From a bacterium (GTDB taxonomy: Bacteria > Desulfobacterota > Binatia > UBA12015), in NCBI GenBank assembly GCA_029976905.1, contig JAPOLW010000017.1:1-19803 (forward strand): DNA of 19,803 nt, in the 5' to 3' direction. The position numbers and the translations under genes were made by a program. This document shows, piece by piece, positions 14,368 through 19,803 of the stretch (its first letter is position 1; every line of letters starts with the position of its first letter). The notes below the pieces were generated by a model that was given only the letters and a program-made list of their open reading frames with translations, ran no database searches and was not told the DNA's origin.

Positions 14368-16125
14368 GTGTCGATCGCCCATATCGCCCGGCCCGTGGGC
14401 CCCACCCGGGTTCCCGCGGGCTCGCGGTGGGTTGGGGGTTGGGCGGTCGGGATCGCCTTCTTCCTCCTCTGCGCCACACCGGCATCCGCCACGTTCGACT
14501 TCGGCCCCTTGTCGATCTTCGGATCACTCGAGACGCAGAATCTCTTCCGGATGCGGCAGGTCGGTGACTTCCAGCCGGTGCAGCAACGCAACACCCTGCT
14601 CTTCGGTGGAGAACTCGCGATCGTCGAGTCCGGCCGGCTCGCAAAAGGATTGAGTTCCGACGAAGTTTCGATCCCGTGGCTCGACGAGGTGAGTCTCTTC
14701 GGGCTCTATCGTGGCGTCTACGACTCGATCTACGACATTGCACCGGGCGGCAACCTCTACGACATCACCGGGCAGCCCGTCGGCAGTATCGACGACGTCT
14801 CGCGCGCCGAGAGACGTCAATTGCGCTTTGCCGACAACGACCTGCGCGAGTTCTACCTCGACGTCGAGTTCGCCTCGATCCCTCTGAGCCTGCGCATCGG
14901 CCGACAGCAGATCGTGTGGGGGGAAACGGATTTCTTCCGCCTGCTCGACCGCATCAATCCCCTCGACCTGACCTGGCACCTCCAACAAGAGATCGAGGTC
15001 CTCAACGGCTGGGAGAGGCTTCGCATGCCTCTCTGGATGCTGAAATGGAACTACTCCTTGCCCGACCTCGGCTCCATCACCGATCCCTACTTCGAGGGCT
15101 TCTGGAACCCGGGCTTCTGGCGACCGGCCCGCCGTGGCTTTCTGCCCCGCTACCCGTGGAGCCTTCCGCTTGCGGATCCCTTTTCGAGCATCTTCCCCGG
15201 CGGGCTCGCCTCGGGAACCAAGCTCTTCGTTCAAGGGGACTATTCACGCTCGGTCGCCGAGAACAGCCAGGTCGGCTTCCGCCTCGCGGGCTATGTGGCT
15301 GGCTTCGACGTGACGGTCGCCTATCTCTGGCAACGATGGGCCGGAGACGACGGCTCGAACGCGGCGAGCGTATCGGCGCTCCTCGACCCGACGGCAGCGC
15401 AGGAGGCCGTCGCCGGAGGGATGCTGCCGGCCGAGTTCATCGCGCCGTATACGCACAACCTCGGCTTCTCCGCGAGTTATCTCGAGGAGGACTACACCGA
15501 CGCGATCTTTCGGAGTGAGATGCTCTACATCTTCGGCGTACCCTTCCAGGATGGCGACAAGCCTTCGCCGATCTTCCCGGGACAGCTCTTTGGAGCCTCC
15601 ACACGCGACATGTGGCAGGGGATGCTCAGCTTCGAGCGCTCGACGGATATCCCCCTGATCAATGATGCATCCCCCTGGCTTCTGCTCGGCCAGTTCTTCT
15701 GGCACCACGTGATCCACAATAGTCACGCGGTCGGTGACAAGACCGGTTTCGTCGGGAACCTCTCACCGACCCGGCCGCTGGTGATTCGCGGTACCGACGA
15801 GACCTGTACCAATCCGAATGTTCAGTCATGCGAGGCCGTCGACAAGGTTCGCGACTGGGAGGCCCTCTTCACGTTCACCGCGACGTCGTTCTACCTCGAC
15901 GGTAAGATCGCACCGCAGATCACCTACATCCTCGACCCCGTGAACAAATTCAACATGATGTTGTTCTGGACGGTCGACTGGTTCGTGACCGACTCGTTCA
16001 CCGCAAACATCGGCCAGCGCTACTTCATCAACACCACGAGCCAGCCGGTCTACGAGAGCTGGGGGCTGGCCGGGACGAACCGCGGACGCTCCGAGACCCA
16101 ACTCCGCCTCTCCTACCGCTTCTGA
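14368..16125 (+). CDS. DUF1302-type outer-membrane beta-barrel protein
   Basis: The product is 585 residues from a GTG start. A hydrophobic signal segment follows a long basic head (VGIAFFLLCATPASA, cleavage near residue 40). The mature part alternates aromatic and polar residues and ends LRLSYRF; a terminal Phe is the usual mark of an outer-membrane beta-barrel. Typical DUF1302 features include LEFYLDVEF-like strands (REFYLDVEFASIP), LRIGRQQIVWGETDFFRLLDR cut here as IGRQQIVWGETDFFR, a RINPLDL segment and a FWNPGFW loop. DUF1302 proteins are often encoded with RND/MMPL exporters and are thought to serve passage of hydrophobic molecules through the outer membrane. Here the exporter lies about 11 kb away in the same window. 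No good ribosome-binding site precedes the GTG, so the exact start is uncertain, but no better in-frame start lies before the signal segment. Confidence 0.8.
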   Translation: MSIAHIARPVGPTRVPAGSRWVGGWAVGIAFFLLCATPASATFDFGPLSIFGSLETQNLFRMRQVGDFQPVQQRNTLLFGGELAIVESGRLAKGLSSDEVSIPWLDEVSLFGLYRGVYDSIYDIAPGGNLYDITGQPVGSIDDVSRAERRQLRFADNDLREFYLDVEFASIPLSLRIGRQQIVWGETDFFRLLDRINPLDLTWHLQQEIEVLNGWERLRMPLWMLKWNYSLPDLGSITDPYFEGFWNPGFWRPARRGFLPRYPWSLPLADPFSSIFPGGLASGTKLFVQGDYSRSVAENSQVGFRLAGYVAGFDVTVAYLWQRWAGDDGSNAASVSALLDPTAAQEAVAGGMLPAEFIAPYTHNLGFSASYLEEDYTDAIFRSEMLYIFGVPFQDGDKPSPIFPGQLFGASTRDMWQGMLSFERSTDIPLINDASPWLLLGQFFWHHVIHNSHAVGDKTGFVGNLSPTRPLVIRGTDETCTNPNVQSCEAVDKVRDWEALFTFTATSFYLDGKIAPQITYILDPVNKFNMMLFWTVDWFVTDSFTANIGQRYFINTTSQPVYESWGLAGTNRGRSETQLRLSYRF

Positions 16126-16158
16126 CCGCCAGGGTCGACTGGTTGGTTCCGAACGGTC

Positions 16159-16171
16159 GCCCCCGCGGGGC
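16159..16171. terminator. Weak bidirectional hairpin between convergent genes
   Basis: GCCCC and GGGGC pair across a three-base loop in the 47 bases between the DUF1302 stop (16125) and the sigma-54 activator stop (16173). The stem is short and no T-run follows on either strand, so this is a possible terminator by position only. Confidence 0.25.
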
Positions 16172-16172
16172 T

Positions 16173-17729
16173 TCAGCGCAGACCGTACTCCTTCATCTTC
16201 TTCTGGAGCATGGATCGGGAGAGCCCGAGGCTCTCGGCCGACCGTGAAACGTTGCCCTCGTGCGCGACGAGCACCGCCTGGATGTGACGCGCCTCGAACT
16301 CCGCACGCGCGACCCGGAGATCCTGGCTCGACTCGGCGGCGGCCTTTGCCGTGGGGGGGGCCGCGCCTGCCGAAACCAGGCGTCGCGAAAAATGTCGGGT
16401 TCCGATGACGTCACCCTCGCGCGCCAGAGCCACGGCGCGCTCGATCTCGTTCTGGAGCTGACGGACATTCCCCGGCCAGTCCCCGTCGATGAGCGCCTGA
16501 AGGGCGTCGCTCTCGATTCCGTTGACCGTGCGACCATGGCGCGTCGCCGCCGCGGAAAGAAAGTGGTTCACGAAGTAGGGAATGTCCTCTCGACGGTCAC
16601 TCAAGGGCGGAAGCGCGATTGGGAAGGCCGCAAGGCGGTAGTAGAGGTCGGCGCGCATGCGACCGGCGGCGACCTCCTCCTCGAGATCCCGGTTGGTCGC
16701 CGAGATGACGCGTACGTCGACGCGGCGCGGTTCCGTACTCCCGACGCGGACCACTTCGCTCTCCTGGAGAACGCGCAGCAGCTTCGGTTGCATCGAGACG
16801 GGCATTTCGCCGATCTCGTCGAGAAAGATCGTGCCACCCTCGGCGGCCTCGAAGAGCCCCTTCCGATCCTGGTCTGCGCCCGTGAAGGCACCTCGGCGAT
16901 GCCCGAAGAGTTCACTTTCGAGCAGCGATTCCGTGAGCGCCGCGCAATTCACGGCTACGAAGGGCGCCCGCGCGCGCCCGCTGGCCTGGTGGATACCCCG
17001 CGCCACCAGCTCCTTTCCCGTGCCTGTCTCCCCTTCGATCAACACGGCAATCGGTGAGGCGGCGGCACTCTCCATCAGCGCGAAGACTTCCCGCATCGTA
17101 TCGGCCGACCCCACCATGTCGCGGAAACCATCGCGCCGGGCCGCATCCCGACGGAGAGTTCCTACTTCCTCGCGAAGACCCTGTTCCCGCTCCCGCAGAG
17201 ACTCGTAAAGACGCGCGTTCTCGATCGCGACGGCAACGCCAGCTGCCATGGCGACGAGAACCTTCAGGTCCTCGTCGCTGAACCCCGGTGCACCGCTGGC
17301 CCGGACCGCAGACAAGACGCCGATCGTCCCGGCCCGGGAGGTCAGCGGCGCCGCGATCATCGGCCCGGTCGTAAATCCGGTGGCTCGATCCGCGTCCCGG
17401 TAGAAGCGGGGGTCCGAGCGCGCGTCTGCAATGCGTAAGGACTCGCCCGTGCGCACGACGTCTCCGGCGATTCCCTGGTCCGCCGGCATGCGATGGGCCG
17501 CCAGGCGTGCAGCCGTGTCCGGATCTTCGTCGGCAACGAACGGGAAGTAGAGCTCTTCGCGTTCCGAATCGAGAAGCAGAACGGATGCCCCAGCCGCGTC
17601 GAGGACCTCGCGACTCTTGGTCATGACGAGGGGAACCAGCTCCGAAAGCTCGGTACGCGACGCGAAGGCGAGGCTCATCTCGTACAAGAGCCCTAGCCTG
17701 TCGACGGCCTTCTCTTCCCCGGACGGCAC
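16173..17729 (-). CDS. Sigma-54-dependent transcriptional activator (GAF, AAA+, Fis-type HTH)
   Basis: The product is 518 residues in three parts. Residues about 20-175 are a GAF sensor. Residues about 200-440 are the AAA+ activator core with Walker A GETGTGKE (233-240), an intact sigma-54 contact loop GAFTGA (280-285) and Walker B IFLDEIGEM (301-309). The C-terminus is a Fis-type helix-turn-helix (GNVSRSAESLGLSRSMLQKK). Such proteins open promoters bound by sigma-54 RNA polymerase when the sensor receives its signal. The GAF ligand is unknown and there is no receiver domain, so it is not a two-component regulator. The start is a GTG at 17729 without a clear ribosome-binding site; Met18 is an alternative that would trim part of the first helix. 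It is transcribed toward the DUF1302 gene. Its targets are unknown; I saw no clear -24/-12 element upstream of the lipid genes here. Confidence 0.92.
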   Translation of the reverse strand: MPSGEEKAVDRLGLLYEMSLAFASRTELSELVPLVMTKSREVLDAAGASVLLLDSEREELYFPFVADEDPDTAARLAAHRMPADQGIAGDVVRTGESLRIADARSDPRFYRDADRATGFTTGPMIAAPLTSRAGTIGVLSAVRASGAPGFSDEDLKVLVAMAAGVAVAIENARLYESLREREQGLREEVGTLRRDAARRDGFRDMVGSADTMREVFALMESAAASPIAVLIEGETGTGKELVARGIHQASGRARAPFVAVNCAALTESLLESELFGHRRGAFTGADQDRKGLFEAAEGGTIFLDEIGEMPVSMQPKLLRVLQESEVVRVGSTEPRRVDVRVISATNRDLEEEVAAGRMRADLYYRLAAFPIALPPLSDRREDIPYFVNHFLSAAATRHGRTVNGIESDALQALIDGDWPGNVRQLQNEIERAVALAREGDVIGTRHFSRRLVSAGAAPPTAKAAAESSQDLRVARAEFEARHIQAVLVAHEGNVSRSAESLGLSRSMLQKKMKEYGLR

Positions 17730-17929
17730 TGTGCAGACGATAGCCGACGAGCGAGAATCGACTCAACCGCGCGAGCCGTCGGGCCCTTTGCAGACCACTC
17801 CTCTCTCGGGAGCCCGGGAGGGAGAAGAGCACGCGGCCGCTCGACCCTCCCGTCCCGAAACCGAAGGCAAAGAAACGAAGGACGCTCGCTTCTGGAGGGG
17901 GTGCGGGCGCGCCCCCGCGATCCATACCC

Positions 17930-19803
17930 CTATGGGCATTGCGTGGGCGCAGGCGCATCGACGGCGAAGAAGCGCGCGCGCGCTCCTTCCGTCGCCGCAC
18001 CGAAGTCCCGCACCACAGTCCCCCCGAAGACCGAGCACTGTCGCGCCGATCCCAGTCGGAGTTCGATGTTCATCGTCCCCTGGCTGTCTTCGTCGAGGCT
18101 CAGGCCAATGGCCTCCCCACCACACTTGGCGCGCAAGTAGCGACCCGGCAAGACCGTCACCCGACGACAGGCGCTCCTTTCGCGCTCGTTGTCCCGGTAG
18201 CGATAGCCAAGCCTGGCCGCCGCGCCGACTGCCTCCCATCCTTCGGCCGGCAGAGAGAAGATCGACTCCTCGCCCGTGGTGGGGTTCCAGATCCGAAGAG
18301 AGCCGCCGACCATGGTCGGATCGTCCAACGATCCACCCGCCGGAGACGTCACGCTTTCGTCGCGTGCGTACCAGTTGAGGCTTCGCCTCCGCGGACGCTC
18401 GCCGCGATCGCGCAGTCCGATCTGACTCCCGAAAAGACCCGTGCCCGCGCCGGTATTGGTCTCGTTGACGTCACAAGACTCTCCCACCCCGTCCCCGTCG
18501 GAATCGTTCTGATCCGGGTTGTAGGTATCGGGACAGTTGTCGACGTCGTCGGGCACGCTATCCTGGTCGGCATCGGAGGGCGCCAACGCCACCACGAAGG
18601 CCGCCGGCTCGCATGTCGCGCTTCCCGGACAATCCCCGTCCTCGGCACAGCTGCCGGGCTGCGCGAGCACGCAGGCTCCGCAATCGACATCCGAGGAACA
18701 ACTCGACCCTCCAGAGGAGCAGCGACCGCCGACGCAAGAGGCCACCGCGCAGCTCGCACCCTGTTCGCAGGGGGTGTTTGCATCGCACCCGTCGACGGCC
18801 TCACATCGGCCCGCCTGCGAGATGACGACCGTACTCTCCTCGGGTTCGTCGAGCGGGTCGCTCGTGCTCTCCGGGTCCACCTCGGCGAGAACGGTCGCAA
18901 CCCCGGAGCAGAAATCGTAAACCTGCACGACCAGGTCGTCGTTTCTCCCGTTGCCGGAAAGATCGAGACCGTTCTGGTCCTGCTCTTGGGTAAGGAATTT
19001 CACCCGGGAGCCATCCACCCGGTAGGGCCTTTCTGGGTCGCATTCTACGATGTCGCAAGCAACACTGGCCTGCCCGGTCGACTTGACCTCTCCCGTTTCG
19101 AGATCGAGGAGGTGAAGAACGAAATCGTCCATGTCGGTGTCGCCGCTCTCGGCATTGAGATTCTCGCCCTCGACCGCCTCACTCGAGCGGAAGGCGACGA
19201 GTTGTCGGGAGCCACAGGACGTCGTGGCGAGCTCTCCCATCACGAAATCCTCGGCGGAACGCCCCGATGGAATCATTCCTTCCCCGATCCCAAAGCCTGC
19301 CAGCAGCGCCGCATCGCTCACCCGGCGCGAGCCAGCCGTCGAAGGCGGCTCGTTCGCCGTCGCCAGGAAGGCAACCCGCTCCCCGTTCACCTGCATCGCG
19401 ATGGCGGCCGAGCCGGTATTGACCCATTGCGCCTTCCCCTCACCCACGGGGAGCACCTGGACGACCAGATCGGTCCGGTCGTTGTCGCCGTTGTAGTCGA
19501 CGTCGTCGCCGTCCTCGGAGACGAGAGCTCCAATCAGAGTCGGCGACATTTGGACGTCCACGGCGGCCACACCGAGGTTCTGGACCGGGCTTCCCTCCGA
19601 CCAGAACTGGACGACCGAATCGCCGTCGGCAAGCCCGTCGTCGTTGAGCGGTCCATCCGGGCAACCAGGAGTACCGTAGGGAGATTCCACCTCCGGGCGC
19701 AAGAAAGCGACCTTCCCATCGGCAACCGATGCACGCGACGATGGACAAAGCGGGGTCACGAGCGAAAGTTTTCGGGCCTCCTGGAAGCCAGCCATGATCA
19801 CAC
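17930..19803 (-). CDS. Large secreted Cys-rich protein with thrombospondin-type-3-like calcium loops, 3' part
   Basis: The frame is open to the window edge, so the N-terminus and any signal peptide are missing; about 624 residues are visible. The GTG/ATG codons near 19800 are probably internal. The first half has four spaced repeats of an Asp/Asn-rich loop followed by a strand (DGLADGDSVVQF, GDNDRTDLVVQVL, GDTDMDDFVLHLL, GNGRNDDLVVQVY), suggesting a calcium-bound beta-propeller-like structure. Then comes a Cys-rich stretch of about 60 residues (CEAVDGCDANTPC to CPGSATCEP), followed by a thrombospondin type 3 repeat (DADQDSVPDDVDNCPDTYNP, then DSDGDGVGESC). The C-terminal 150 residues form a further domain with paired cysteines. 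The protein is surely extracytoplasmic and probably cell-surface; its function is unknown. It is upstream of, and on the same strand as, the sigma-54 activator, 200 bases away. Confidence 0.8.
   Translation of the reverse strand, partial: VIMAGFQEARKLSLVTPLCPSSRASVADGKVAFLRPEVESPYGTPGCPDGPLNDDGLADGDSVVQFWSEGSPVQNLGVAAVDVQMSPTLIGALVSEDGDDVDYNGDNDRTDLVVQVLPVGEGKAQWVNTGSAAIAMQVNGERVAFLATANEPPSTAGSRRVSDAALLAGFGIGEGMIPSGRSAEDFVMGELATTSCGSRQLVAFRSSEAVEGENLNAESGDTDMDDFVLHLLDLETGEVKSTGQASVACDIVECDPERPYRVDGSRVKFLTQEQDQNGLDLSGNGRNDDLVVQVYDFCSGVATVLAEVDPESTSDPLDEPEESTVVISQAGRCEAVDGCDANTPCEQGASCAVASCVGGRCSSGGSSCSSDVDCGACVLAQPGSCAEDGDCPGSATCEPAAFVVALAPSDADQDSVPDDVDNCPDTYNPDQNDSDGDGVGESCDVNETNTGAGTGLFGSQIGLRDRGERPRRRSLNWYARDESVTSPAGGSLDDPTMVGGSLRIWNPTTGEESIFSLPAEGWEAVGAAARLGYRYRDNERERSACRRVTVLPGRYLRAKCGGEAIGLSLDEDSQGTMNIELRLGSARQCSVFGGTVVRDFGAATEGARARFFAVDAPAPTQCP

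Noticed and set aside
12554..14653. 699-codon plus-strand open frame across the TatT-like and WS/DGAT genes
   Set aside because: It is antisense to two overlapping recognisable genes and reads as Arg/His/Gln-rich sequence without motifs.
17903..17918. GC-rich palindromic stretch after the thrombospondin-repeat gene as a terminator
   Set aside because: The GGGCGCGCCC core can pair, but no T-run follows on the minus strand, so a rho-independent terminator is not supported.

Overview
The window is GC-rich DNA that looks like the chromosome of a Gram-negative bacterium. Envelope genes support this: an outer-membrane beta-barrel protein ending in Phe, a LolA-like periplasmic protein and an RND-family exporter. 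A sigma-54 activator, a thrombospondin-type-3 surface protein and a long-chain olefin (ole) cluster together suggest a deltaproteobacterial-type lineage such as Myxococcota, Binatota or Desulfobacterota. That assignment is an inference from gene content; no rRNA or other marker gene is present.

Layout. Positions 1-3831 (minus strand) hold a likely operon: a LolA-like protein, an RND/MMPL exporter with a C-terminal cyclic-nucleotide-binding domain, and the start of an AlkB/desaturase-like membrane protein that leaves the window. Divergent from it (4017-5978, plus) is a patatin-like lipase that also carries a cyclic-nucleotide-binding domain. Positions 5956-6045 are a perfect 45-bp tandem duplication that separates the 3' ends of two convergent genes. 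Positions 6011-8064 (minus) encode two translationally coupled KAS III/OleA-type proteins, one with an intact Cys-His-Asn triad and one lacking all three residues. Divergent from these, 8312-11889 (plus) is oleB-oleC-oleD. Positions 11941-14122 (minus) hold a wax-ester synthase/DGAT and a TatT-like helical-repeat protein. A divergent promoter region containing an 18-bp perfect palindrome precedes a DUF1302-type outer-membrane protein (14368-16125, plus). Then come a GAF-AAA+-Fis sigma-54 activator (16173-17729, minus) and the 3' part of a large secreted Cys-rich, calcium-loop-rich protein (17930 to the window end, minus).

How the genes fit together. Most of the window concerns hydrophobic acyl products. 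The OleA pair would join two acyl-CoAs head to head, OleD would reduce the 2-alkyl-3-ketoacid, OleC would close it to a beta-lactone, and OleB would decarboxylate that to a cis-olefin. The WS/DGAT would esterify acyl-CoA to wax esters or triacylglycerol, and the patatin protein could release acyl chains. The RND exporter, LolA-like protein and DUF1302 porin-like protein resemble parts of a lipid or hydrocarbon export route. Two proteins on either side of one divergent promoter region (exporter and lipase) carry cyclic-nucleotide domains, which suggests second-messenger control of lipid traffic. The most interesting item is the OleA/pseudo-OleA pair coupled to a complete oleBCD set.

No tRNA, rRNA, CRISPR array, insertion sequence or prophage signature was seen. 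No stretch over 300 bases lacks a gene.
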